From: CAYMAI01 sp964388445
GTDB taxonomy: Bacteria > 4484-113 > JAGGVC01
Reading direction: 5' to 3'
DNA length: 64,000 bases
Assembly (NCBI GenBank): GCA_964388445.1
Contig: CAYMAI010000007.1
Location: 1 to 64,000, forward strand
Shown: in pieces, positions 8,741 to 17,021 of the stretch
Layout of the letters: each line of letters begins with the position of its first letter
Position numbering within the stretch: position 1 is the first letter of the stretch
The notes under the pieces: generated by a model
Told to the model about the DNA's origin: nothing
The model's input: only the letters and a program-made list of their open reading frames with translations
Databases searched by the model: none
Translations under genes and position numbers: made by a program

Positions 8741-9574
8741 ATGAGCAGAGGGTTCTGGGATTATCAGGAAGAGGATGACGAACGCTCGGCGGACGAGCCG
8801 CAAACACACGCACATGAGGCTCATTTTGAGGAAATTGCCGTCAATTGCTATCATCATCCGGACAGACGTGCGACCTCGATTTGCCCAAGATGCCAGATTT
8901 ATTATTGCAGCGAGTGCCTTACGCTTAGAAAAGGCAAGCTTATTTGCAAGACTTGTTACGAAGTCGAGCATGCGGTTAGCGACGACCAAATCTTTGCAAG
9001 GCAGGAAGCAACGCTCGAGGAGCAAATTCGTCCGGAACGTCCACCGGATTTCAATCCTTACGGTTCTACCTCCTTCGCGGAAGGTGGATATGCGAATCCC
9101 ATTGTCAGGTTTGTCGCATATCTGCTAGACCTCGTGATTGCGAGGATTTTCTATTTCGTCATATACTTTTTCGCCGCATTCGTCTACATCTCCGTTCAAG
9201 GGAAATTTACGCTTTACGATTTCGGCGAACTCATCAAAGCTTATTGGCCCGCTTTAATCCACTTTCGACCTTGGTACGCTTTCCTTTTGGCCGATTTCCT
9301 TTATTTTTTCATTCAGCTTGCTATTAAGAATAGAACATTCGGAATGAGCTGGCTGAATCTCAGAATTGTCACGATTTACGGCGATTTCGCCGGTGTAAGC
9401 GCCGTTTTGATTAGAACGCTGATTATGGTCGTAACACTTAATGTTACGGTTTTCTTTGCGTTCTTTAACATCCGCAAGCAGGCGTTACATGATTGGCTTG
9501 CTCAAACGGTTGCGATTAACTACAGCGGGATCAAGGATATAGATCCCTATGAAACAATATCTATCGATATGTAA
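8741..9574 (+). CDS. B-box-type zinc finger plus RDD membrane domain protein
   Basis: The 277-residue protein starts with an acidic tail. Residues 37-73 then form a B-box-like zinc finger (CYHHPDRRATSICPRC, YYCSECL and ICKTCY). An RDD-type membrane domain follows: IVRFVAYLLDLVIARIFYF with the family's Arg/Asp pair, two further hydrophobic segments, and a terminal SWLNLRIVTIYGD and HDWLAQT motif. RDD proteins are poorly defined membrane transport-like proteins. Coupling to a zinc finger suggests protein binding on the cytoplasmic face. A second protein of the same architecture is encoded at 37388-39100. The gene begins 27 bp after tRNA-Ala and may be read through from the tRNA promoter. Confidence 0.75.
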   Translation: MSRGFWDYQEEDDERSADEPQTHAHEAHFEEIAVNCYHHPDRRATSICPRCQIYYCSECLTLRKGKLICKTCYEVEHAVSDDQIFARQEATLEEQIRPERPPDFNPYGSTSFAEGGYANPIVRFVAYLLDLVIARIFYFVIYFFAAFVYISVQGKFTLYDFGELIKAYWPALIHFRPWYAFLLADFLYFFIQLAIKNRTFGMSWLNLRIVTIYGDFAGVSAVLIRTLIMVVTLNVTVFFAFFNIRKQALHDWLAQTVAINYSGIKDIDPYETISIDM

Positions 9575-9585
9575 AGGAGTGGAGC

Positions 9586-10434
9586 GTGAATCCCGAATCT
9601 GCCCAGATTAGCAACGACACACTGGAAAACGTCACCGCGTCCTCCGCGGTCGACCCGTCCTGGATTTTGGTCATTGTTATCGTGCTTTGTCTGTTTGCGG
9701 CAGGCAGGCGATTTCTATTCCAAAGTTTCCAAGCGTACGTATTTCCTCACATAAGCTTGCGCAGAATCGCCGAGGAAGTGCACTTCCTTTTCGCGCTGGC
9801 GCTTGCGTTCGCTGGGGCGGCCGCATTCGTTGCCGGCATAACGTTTGCAGGACCGTCTATGGATACGTTCAGCGAGTCTTGGATTAAAAACGTAACGATG
9901 TCCGAAACCGCCGCTTCGAGCAGCAATTACAAGGATTCTGTGCAGGACAAGGCGATGGCAGACCTGGAAAATAGATACGAGCTAATTTTCCATACCAATA
10001 TCGTTCTCATTCCGCTGGTACCTGTTCTATTATGGCTTGTTTTGCTGTTTTTAACTTGGATTTTCGCGAAGCTTTTTCAAACGCCGATTACGCTCGGCCA
10101 TTTTATACGAACTATGGGCTATAACTCGTTTATTTTCGGGCTCGGAGCAGGCTTTTTCACTTTCAACCAAATACACACCCTTGCCGGAACCGCCTCTCCA
10201 ATATGGGTTATGCCGGTCGCCTATATCCTGGCAATTTACGCTGTCGTACACTTTATAATTTCGCTCGCACAAGGCCTTGACATTGCACCTGTTGGAATAT
10301 GCATCAGCCTGCTTCTGGCGTTAGTCATTTTGGGTGGGGCTGCATACCTTGTTTTAAGCCAGATTACGATTCCGTGGTGGGAGTCATTTTGGTCAGAAGC
10401 TAATAGCTACGATCCTTCAAGGGGCATCCGCTAG
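9586..10434 (+). CDS. Yip1-like polytopic membrane protein
   Basis: This 282-residue integral membrane protein has about six hydrophobic segments, for example SWILVIVIVLCLFAAG, FLFALALAFAGAAAFVAGI, IVLIPLVPVLLWLVLLFLTW and VGICISLLLALVILGGAAYL. The pattern, with a soluble loop between the second and third helices and a conserved-looking FIRTMGYNSF stretch, resembles bacterial Yip1-domain proteins. The GTG start is preceded by AAAGGAG. It follows the zinc-finger RDD gene by 11 bp and is likely in the same operon. No catalytic residues are visible and the function is unknown. Confidence 0.6.
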   Translation: MNPESAQISNDTLENVTASSAVDPSWILVIVIVLCLFAAGRRFLFQSFQAYVFPHISLRRIAEEVHFLFALALAFAGAAAFVAGITFAGPSMDTFSESWIKNVTMSETAASSSNYKDSVQDKAMADLENRYELIFHTNIVLIPLVPVLLWLVLLFLTWIFAKLFQTPITLGHFIRTMGYNSFIFGLGAGFFTFNQIHTLAGTASPIWVMPVAYILAIYAVVHFIISLAQGLDIAPVGICISLLLALVILGGAAYLVLSQITIPWWESFWSEANSYDPSRGIR

Positions 10435-10510
10435 GCAATTTTGCCCGAAAATGTCAATTAATGTGACGAAATCGAACTTTCTTCGGTCAGATGCTATCCT
10501 ATATGTCGAT

Positions 10511-12040
10511 ATGAATGTCACGCGGCTGGTTATTGCGGTTGTTTTTACGGCTATCGCCGGATTATCCCCGGCTTTCGCCACGGATGGCGGCGGGATTATT
10601 GAAGTCGGCAATCCGAAAAACTCCGGTTTTCATTCCAAGTCCAGTGAAGAAGCGGAGCGCCCAAAAGTGCCCGTTGTTTTTTCGCTGGATGACCTTGTGG
10701 CATATAGCTTCAGGCACAACCATATCTTGGCTCAGCTCGAAACCGCCCTGATTCGTAAAACGCTGTCGCGTGACGCAACGCTTTTTTCGTTCGACCCGCG
10801 GATAGGGATAACTGCATCCGCATTCCACAGGGAAAGCGCCGGCTCGACTTCGTCGGCGACGCAGAGCGGCGTATCCGAAACCGAAGGTGTCAATTTCGAG
10901 CTTTCACTTATAAAGCCTCTGGAATCCGGCGACCAGATTCAATTGAGACATTCATTCAGCATGACGGACGTCAGCATTTCCAGCGCAACGATCCCGAAAA
11001 CATGGGGAGGCAGCTTGGGAGCAACCTATACGATGCCTCTCGGCAAAGACAGGGGCGAAATTTCGACAAAACTGGCATATCTCACTCAGGACAACGAAGT
11101 AGCGCTAGCATACATGGAACTCGACAACGAGCGCAGACAACTTGCAGGCAGCGTGGCAACGGGGTATTACAACGCCGTTTACCTGACTGAGGCAGTAAAG
11201 GCAGGAGAGGAATCTCTCGAATATTACAGGCGTCTCGTAGACAGGAACACCGAAAGGTTCAAAGTCGGCCTTGGCCTTCGGACGGAAGTTTTACAGGCCG
11301 AAAATGCGATGCTTTCGCAGGAATCGTCGCTAGTGGAATTACGCGCTTCGCTTAAAGACGCCATTCAATCGCTCGAAGAACTTATCGGATATGCTGAAGG
11401 CGCGCCAATACAAATCGAGCAGCTCGATACAACGGAATTCACGCCATCCGAACTTCATAATCGCGATTTATGGCAAAGTGTTATGGATTCAAGTTTTGCG
11501 CTTATGCAAATCGAAAATCAGGAAAAAAATCTGGGACTAACGGCAAGGTATTATAAAAATCAACTGAAACCCGACCTCAGTCTTTCAGCATCGGCCAGCA
11601 CCCAGGGAGAGGATTCGGCTTTCAGTGGCGTTTACGGCGAATTAACGGCTGCGCAAAGCTATTCACTGACGCTAAATTATGCGCTTCCTTGGGGCAAGCG
11701 AGACATTACAAGTAAAACCGAGCAAAATCGGCTGCAGCTTTTAGAGCTTGAAGCGCGCAGAAAGCAAGTAAAGGAGTCTTTGCGCACCCAATACGACAGG
11801 CTAATTCGCGAATTGGAATCTACTTTGACCGGCCTCGAGTTCGCAAGCAGCAACGTAGATGTAGCGGAAGAAAACGCAGGTATCACGCGAGAGCGCCAGC
11901 GAGTCGGATTGGCGACGACGCTTGACGTTCTTGAAGCGGAGAAAAACCTTCTTAGCGCAAAGCTTACATATTTGCGAGCGATTTCGGACCACAAACGGGC
12001 GGATTTCAGCTTAAGGGTCCTTGCGGGACTTGCGCCATGA
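10511..12040 (+). CDS. TolC-family outer-membrane efflux protein
   Basis: The chosen ATG gives 509 residues, with a signal peptide (LVIAVVFTAIAGLSPAFA) directly at the N-terminus. An upstream in-frame ATG would bury the signal. The mature protein has two long alpha-helical repeats typical of OEP/TolC. The first runs through LERR-type helices and YYRRLVDRNTERFKVGLGLR. The second ends with ENAGITRERQRVGLATTLDV and LLSAKLTYLRAISDHKRADF. It would form a trimeric outer-membrane channel for export. It overlaps the downstream ABC ATPase by 4 bp (ATGA), so the two are translationally coupled. No membrane fusion protein or permease is encoded nearby. Confidence 0.87.
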   Translation: MNVTRLVIAVVFTAIAGLSPAFATDGGGIIEVGNPKNSGFHSKSSEEAERPKVPVVFSLDDLVAYSFRHNHILAQLETALIRKTLSRDATLFSFDPRIGITASAFHRESAGSTSSATQSGVSETEGVNFELSLIKPLESGDQIQLRHSFSMTDVSISSATIPKTWGGSLGATYTMPLGKDRGEISTKLAYLTQDNEVALAYMELDNERRQLAGSVATGYYNAVYLTEAVKAGEESLEYYRRLVDRNTERFKVGLGLRTEVLQAENAMLSQESSLVELRASLKDAIQSLEELIGYAEGAPIQIEQLDTTEFTPSELHNRDLWQSVMDSSFALMQIENQEKNLGLTARYYKNQLKPDLSLSASASTQGEDSAFSGVYGELTAAQSYSLTLNYALPWGKRDITSKTEQNRLQLLELEARRKQVKESLRTQYDRLIRELESTLTGLEFASSNVDVAEENAGITRERQRVGLATTLDVLEAEKNLLSAKLTYLRAISDHKRADFSLRVLAGLAP

Positions 12041-12792
12041 ACGTTAACGTTGAAGCAATAAAAAACGCCGGGGCAATCAAGCAAAACTCCGTAATGGCCG
12101 AGTTCAAAAACGTCACCAAAATTTATCGCATGGGCCAATACGAAGTGCGCGCGCTTGACGGCGTAAGCTTCAATATATCTGAAGGCGAATTTGTCGCAAT
12201 CATGGGGCCTTCCGGGAGCGGGAAGTCAACCGCAATGAACATAATCGGCTGCCTTGATAGGCCAACCTCCGGGGAGTACATTCTCGAAGGCGTGAACGTG
12301 GCAAACCTATCGGATAACGAAGCTGCGAAAATTCGTAACGGCAAAATAGGTTTCGTTTTTCAAACATTCAACCTGCTTCCAAGAACAACCGCGGTGGAAA
12401 ACGTCGAGTTACCGCTAATCTATGCGGGCGCGGCGAAAAACCGAAGGCAAAGGGCGCTTCAAGCGCTGGACAAGGTCGGGCTTTCCGAAAGATGGCACCA
12501 TAAGCCGAACGAGCTTTCCGGAGGACAGCAGCAGCGAGTGGCAATCGCACGCGCGCTTGTCAACGACCCGGCGATTATTCTTGCGGACGAACCCACGGGC
12601 AACCTCGACACGAAGTCGGGCAATCAAATAATGAAGTTGTTTCGCGAATTGAACGACAGCGGAATAACAATTATTTTGGTTACCCACGAAATGGAAATAG
12701 GAAATCAATCGAGCCGCATCATCAGATTCCGTGACGGGCATATCGAATCCGACGAGCCCGTGCTTGAAAAGATTTTCCCCGAAGACGACTAA
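12037..12792 (+). CDS. ABC transporter ATP-binding protein, LolD/MacB type
   Basis: This 251-residue ATPase would power an ABC exporter or lipoprotein-release complex at the inner membrane. The Walker A is GPSGSGKST, the Q-loop region is FVFQTFNLLP, the signature is LSGGQQQRVAIARAL, Walker B is IILADEPTGNLD and the H-loop is VTHEME. The combination DEPTGNLDTKSG is characteristic of the LolD/MacB/FtsE subgroup. The first 19 residues are an extension before the family's usual start at MAEFKNVTKIY, so translation may begin there instead. The partner permease is missing from the neighbourhood, although coupling to the TolC-family gene suggests a MacAB-TolC-like export function. Confidence 0.88.
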   Translation: MNVNVEAIKNAGAIKQNSVMAEFKNVTKIYRMGQYEVRALDGVSFNISEGEFVAIMGPSGSGKSTAMNIIGCLDRPTSGEYILEGVNVANLSDNEAAKIRNGKIGFVFQTFNLLPRTTAVENVELPLIYAGAAKNRRQRALQALDKVGLSERWHHKPNELSGGQQQRVAIARALVNDPAIILADEPTGNLDTKSGNQIMKLFRELNDSGITIILVTHEMEIGNQSSRIIRFRDGHIESDEPVLEKIFPEDD

Positions 12793-12855
12793 TCCGCAAT
12801 AGAGAAAGTTTCGCCCGGAAATCCACTAAACAGTATTGAATTTTTTTGGGCATGT

Positions 12856-12889
12856 TATAATCAGTCCGCCATAAAATAATGGCGGAGGG
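12856..12889 (+). promoter_or_regulatory. -10 box, 5' hairpin and RBS of the PKD lipoprotein gene
   Basis: TATAAT (12856-12861) is followed four bases later by the hairpin CCGCCAT-aaaata-ATGGCGG (12866-12885). The 3' arm of the hairpin runs into the Shine-Dalgarno GGAGGG (12884-12889). The hairpin sits at the predicted 5' end of the message and could either stabilise it or reduce ribosome access. Confidence 0.5.
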
Positions 12890-12895
12890 CTTGAG

Positions 12896-15265
12896 ATGAG
12901 GGATTACAGCGTTGTCGTTTTCGCATTGTTGCTTGCATTCTCCCTGTTGTCTGGAGGATGCGGAGGATCCTCTTTCGAAAGGGTAAGAGGAAGTTCGGAC
13001 GTACCACAAATGCCGGAAGCTGGATACGCTTCCGATTTTCACTCCAATCGAATTCTCGATCTTCAGGGCGTATTGTTTGAAGTTTGCAATTACGCCGCCC
13101 CCGCGGAAACTGATTCCGAAGTTTTCGAGCGGCTTAGAAAGGAACTAATAAGTCAGCTTGAAAAACGAATCGAAAACGAAGGAAGAATTGTTTCGCAGGT
13201 TCCTCCGGGAAACACTGGCAAAGTGACCGATTTGACACTAAACGCCGAAACGGGAGAGCTTACATGGAGTTACATGAACGCCGGAGATTACGATTTAAGC
13301 GGCGAAGTCGGCGTGCCTGACATTACACCGATTGCATTGAATTACCTGAAAAAATCCACCGAGAGCGAACTTGTCGCGTGGATTGACGGAGACGCAAACG
13401 GCGAAGTCGGCGTGCCGGATGTAACTCCCATCGCACAAAACTACTTGAATACGGTTCAAGGATACGAGTTCGTTACTTCGGATTCCATTTCGGGACCGTT
13501 TGTCAAAATCGGCGAGGTAATTCCGTTTTCGCAGGGGAAAAAGCCCAGCGCCGCCGCGGTTCTTGCACCCGTAAAATTTGCCGTAAACGCTCTTCCTGAA
13601 GGAATGAAAACCTACCTTTGGGTGCGCGCGGTAAGTTCGACTGGCGGGGCCGCTATGCTAAGCAACAGGATTGAATTTACGGGCGAAGCGCCAGCCATTT
13701 CGTCTGTTTCACCTTCCGGAGGTATTACGGGAGCCTTACGAATGTTTACGGCAATAGTGACCGGCGATGAGCCAATTACCTATGAGTGGAATTTCGGAGG
13801 AGGCGCCTCGCCGGATGTTTCGGCAGAAGTTGCACCTGAAGTAAGGCTTGGCGATGTAGGCACATACAGCGCATCGTTGACCGTAACGAATCTGTTCGGC
13901 AGCGATACTTTCGATTTCAATTTGAACGTAACGGAAACCGGAACACCGCCGAGCGTAACCACCATAGGACCGTTATCGGGAACCGAAGGTGAGCAGATTA
14001 CAATTACGGCCGACATTGCTGGTTCGAGACCTCTAAACAGCTGGTCGTTCGCGTTTTTGGGTGGCGCCGCAACGCCTACCGTTGTCGAAGGCTCGGGAGA
14101 CCCAGTTCAAGCAACGGTAACTTTGGGTCCGGCCGGCGAATACGATTGTTGGTTTTCAGTTGCGAATGACTTCGGCTTCATTATGTCGTATGTGTTCTTT
14201 CTCACCGTAGAACCGGCCGGAGGCAACTCCCCGGCGATAATCGAAGTCAGTCCATTGACGGGAGCCAAAGACGCTTTTACCATTTTCTCGGCTACTGTTG
14301 CCGGTGATTCCCCATTTAACTATGAATGGAACTTCGGCGGGGGAGCATCACCCAATACTCCTACAGGATCGGGAGGCTCAATAGTGGCCGGAGTCACTTT
14401 GGGACAACCGGGAAATTACGATTGCTCGCTATACGTAGAAAACGGTTTCGGAGGCGATTGGTTTTATTTCACCTTAGGCGTTACCGATGGAAGTCCGCCA
14501 AAGGCAAGACTTTGGGCGGTGCCACAGAGGGGAGCGATGACCGTAATTGCAACTCTCGATCCACGAAGAAGCGTCGAAGAAAACTCCGGAGAATTCATTA
14601 TGCTTTACGAAATCGACTTCGAAAGCGATGGGATATTCGATTGGTCAAGTCCGGTTCCAATTACCGTAGATCACACTTATACCGGAGTAGGCGACCATAT
14701 CGCGACGCTTCGCGTTACGAGTTCAAGCGGGCTTTTTGCCGAAGATACAGCACCAATTCTGGTCTTTGAAACCGATCCATACGCGGGAGCAGTTGACGAC
14801 AGTGTTTTCTTTCATTCAACCAAAAGCGAGTATGCCGCTGGCGAAGACATTCTGGTCGGTTGCTTCATTAATCTGAACGCGAATCCTCTTGCCTACTTAA
14901 ACACCGTCAGATTCGGGGTGGAAAAATCGAAAGCACTTGCCACCAAAATCTGGATTGGAGAGTATTTTTACGGCCATACCGGTACAGAATTTCCATCTTT
15001 GCTGATACCACAGAATTATTTTGTCGACTTAGGAATCAACTATGGCGGCAATAGCGTAGAAATACTAAACGGGATAGGATTGGCAGGCGTTATAAGGTTC
15101 AGAGCGATGACTCCGGGGCCGGTTACATTCGAGGTTATCGGTTTTGATGGAAATCAGGATCGAACTTTTTACTCAAGCCTTGCAGGCACGGATTACACGT
15201 TCGGAACGCTAGGCAAAGACTACGGCTCCGGTTTGACGCCCGTTTATACAGTTAACGTAAACTAA
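12896..15265 (+). CDS. Lipoprotein with dockerin-like pair and PKD-like repeats
   Basis: This 789-residue protein is predicted to be surface exposed. A signal peptide ends in LLSGGC, a plausible lipobox. After a short helical region comes a dockerin-like pair: GDYDLSGEVGVPDITPIALN, then DGDANGEVGVPDVTPIAQ. Each contains a 12-residue Ca2+-binding loop of DxDxxGxxxxxD type. Four PKD/immunoglobulin-like repeats follow, two with the identical core EWNFGGGASP. They end with a C-terminal domain (about 630-789) of unknown type. The same dockerin-like segment occurs in the two large lipoproteins at 17022-19793 and 20009-23143. A terminator follows. The biological partner of the dockerin-like segment is unknown. 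Confidence 0.8.
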   Translation: MRDYSVVVFALLLAFSLLSGGCGGSSFERVRGSSDVPQMPEAGYASDFHSNRILDLQGVLFEVCNYAAPAETDSEVFERLRKELISQLEKRIENEGRIVSQVPPGNTGKVTDLTLNAETGELTWSYMNAGDYDLSGEVGVPDITPIALNYLKKSTESELVAWIDGDANGEVGVPDVTPIAQNYLNTVQGYEFVTSDSISGPFVKIGEVIPFSQGKKPSAAAVLAPVKFAVNALPEGMKTYLWVRAVSSTGGAAMLSNRIEFTGEAPAISSVSPSGGITGALRMFTAIVTGDEPITYEWNFGGGASPDVSAEVAPEVRLGDVGTYSASLTVTNLFGSDTFDFNLNVTETGTPPSVTTIGPLSGTEGEQITITADIAGSRPLNSWSFAFLGGAATPTVVEGSGDPVQATVTLGPAGEYDCWFSVANDFGFIMSYVFFLTVEPAGGNSPAIIEVSPLTGAKDAFTIFSATVAGDSPFNYEWNFGGGASPNTPTGSGGSIVAGVTLGQPGNYDCSLYVENGFGGDWFYFTLGVTDGSPPKARLWAVPQRGAMTVIATLDPRRSVEENSGEFIMLYEIDFESDGIFDWSSPVPITVDHTYTGVGDHIATLRVTSSSGLFAEDTAPILVFETDPYAGAVDDSVFFHSTKSEYAAGEDILVGCFINLNANPLAYLNTVRFGVEKSKALATKIWIGEYFYGHTGTEFPSLLIPQNYFVDLGINYGGNSVEILNGIGLAGVIRFRAMTPGPVTFEVIGFDGNQDRTFYSSLAGTDYTFGTLGKDYGSGLTPVYTVNVN

Positions 15266-15321
15266 GCCAGTATTGAACTGGATTGCGGCGTTTTTGGCGC
15301 GCAAGACCAAGTACATCCAAA

Positions 15322-15349
15322 GGCGGGAGTTTATTCCCCGCCCTTTTTT
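15322..15349 (+). terminator. Intrinsic terminator after the PKD lipoprotein gene
   Basis: GGCGGG and CCCGCC form a stem followed by CTTTTTT. It overlaps the last codons of the convergent lysS gene, and on the minus strand the stem is followed by TTT, so it may act in both directions. Confidence 0.7.
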
Positions 15350-16893
15350 CCGCGCCTGAGCTGGGGAAAAAGTAGTACTTCGCGAATCGAAGTCTGGCCC
15401 GTAAGGAGCATCATCAGCCTGTCAATTCCGATTCCTAGACCGCCGTTCGGAGGCATGGCGTACTCGAGCGCGGCAAGAAAGTCGTGGTCGACGTCACGAA
15501 ACTTTTCTCCGGCAGACTTCGCCTCCGCTACTTGCTCTTCCATTCGTTTTCTTTGATCGATCGGATCGTTGGCTTCGCTGAAGCTATTCGCAATTTCGAA
15601 TCCTGCGGCGAAAAGTTCGAACCTGTAAACCAGCCGGGGATTGTCTGGCCTCCGCTTGGCAAGCAGCGTAAGTTCTACAGGATAATCGAGGACGAATGTC
15701 GGTTGAGTGAGATTAGGCTCCACCATTTCCTTGAAAATTTCGTCGAGCACTTTTTCGTACGTCTTCTTCTCGGGTAGAGCGATTTGAAGCGAGCGCGCCT
15801 TTGCGGTTACATCCGCAAGCGTTCGTATTTCCTCGATATTCACTCCGGCGAATTTGTTCATAGCATCGGCGAAGGTTATTCTGGCGAACGGAGGTTCAAA
15901 CGAAAGCGGTGCGCCTCCGAAATCGAAATTGCGCGTTCCGAAAACTTTGTCCGCGATGTGCACGATTAGGTCTTCGGTAAGTTTCATAACGTCGCCATAG
16001 TCCGCGTAAGCCCAGTAAAGCTCTAGCATAGTGAATTCCGGATTATGGGACGTATCGACGCCTTCGTTTCTGAAAACGCGGCCCATTTCGAAAACGCGCT
16101 CCATTCCGCCGACTATCAGGCGCTTTAAGTGCAGCTCGATAGCAATTCGCAAAAACATTTCTTGATCTAGCGCGTTAAAATACGTTTTAAACGGGTCAGC
16201 CGTTGCGCCGCCAGCAATATCATGAAGCATCGGAGTTTCGACTTCTACAAACATTCGAGATTCAAGGAATCTGCGGATTTCGGATTTCGCTCTGCAAATT
16301 TTAATGAAGCGGTCGCGAACTTCGCGATTGACGGCAAGATCGACGTATCTATGACGAAACCTAGCTTCGACATCCGTTAGCCCGTGAAACTTTTCGGGAA
16401 GGGTGCGCAGAATTTTGGATAGAAGCGTGAATCTGCGAACGTGTATCGAGACCTCGCCGGTTTTCGTCGTGAAAACCTCGCCCTCGACACCGACAACGTC
16501 ACCCAAATCGAGTTTTTTATAAAGCTCGTATGCCGTTATATTGTGTGCCGGTGCACCGTCGGGCAATCCTTCCGGCCGATGCGCGCCTTCCCCCCATTCG
16601 TAAGATACGTCGTCACGAGTGAAATATAGCTGAATTTTTCCCGACTGGTCGTGCAAATCCGCAAAACCTGCTTTCCCCATTACGCGCTTCGTCAACAACC
16701 GGCCCGCGACTCGAACCGGCTTGCCTTCGAGTTCCTCAAAGGACGCGTGAATGCCCGTCGCGCAATGAGTCCTCTCAAAACGCACTTCGCCGTAAGGATC
16801 CAGCCCCGCGGCCCTGAACGCCTCAAGCTTTTCCGCTTTGGCTTCGTCGATTCCGGGAGCAAATTCAAATTCGTTGTCTCTATTTTCGTCCAT
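15331..16893 (-). CDS. lysS: Lysyl-tRNA synthetase, class II
   Basis: The enzyme charges tRNA-Lys. The 520 residues match the family's usual length. An OB-fold anticodon-binding domain is at the N-terminus (VRVAGRLLTKRVMGKAGFADLHD). The class II catalytic domain has motif 2 in VFEMGRVFRNEGVDTSHNPEFTM and motif 3 in GGLGIGIDRLMMLLTGQTSI. The ATG chosen is preceded by TTGAGG at eight bases. A TTG codon four residues upstream overlaps that ribosome-binding site and is unlikely. A palindrome overlaps the upstream -10 box. Confidence 0.96.
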   Translation of the reverse strand: MDENRDNEFEFAPGIDEAKAEKLEAFRAAGLDPYGEVRFERTHCATGIHASFEELEGKPVRVAGRLLTKRVMGKAGFADLHDQSGKIQLYFTRDDVSYEWGEGAHRPEGLPDGAPAHNITAYELYKKLDLGDVVGVEGEVFTTKTGEVSIHVRRFTLLSKILRTLPEKFHGLTDVEARFRHRYVDLAVNREVRDRFIKICRAKSEIRRFLESRMFVEVETPMLHDIAGGATADPFKTYFNALDQEMFLRIAIELHLKRLIVGGMERVFEMGRVFRNEGVDTSHNPEFTMLELYWAYADYGDVMKLTEDLIVHIADKVFGTRNFDFGGAPLSFEPPFARITFADAMNKFAGVNIEEIRTLADVTAKARSLQIALPEKKTYEKVLDEIFKEMVEPNLTQPTFVLDYPVELTLLAKRRPDNPRLVYRFELFAAGFEIANSFSEANDPIDQRKRMEEQVAEAKSAGEKFRDVDHDFLAALEYAMPPNGGLGIGIDRLMMLLTGQTSIREVLLFPQLRRGKKGGE

Positions 16894-16922
16894 TTCAAAC
16901 CTCAAGAAATCACGAGCGGGAA

Positions 16923-16941
16923 TTATACATGCAATGTATAA
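16923..16941 (-). promoter_or_regulatory. Palindrome overlapping the lysS -10 box
   Basis: TTATACAT-gca-ATGTATAA is a perfect inverted repeat with 8-bp arms. On the minus strand TATAAT (16927-16922) is the presumed lysS -10 and lies inside one arm. A dimeric repressor bound here would block RNA polymerase. The lysS ATG is about 30 bp downstream. Confidence 0.45.
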
Positions 16942-16945
16942 ACGC

Positions 16946-16983
16946 GAAAGTGCGAGCGTAACAAAGGCAACGCCCGCACTTTC
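16946..16983 (-). terminator. Hairpin after the glycine-rich lipoprotein gene
   Basis: GAAAGTGCG-a-GCGT pairs with ACGC-c-CGCACTTTC, a 13-bp stem with one mismatch, 39 bp downstream of the stop. The T-run after the stem is weak, so this is a probable rather than certain terminator. It separates the lipoprotein gene from the lysS promoter. Confidence 0.5.
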
Positions 16984-17021
16984 ATAGAGTTCGCCAGTTT
17001 ACGGTTTTCCCGACAGGCAAT

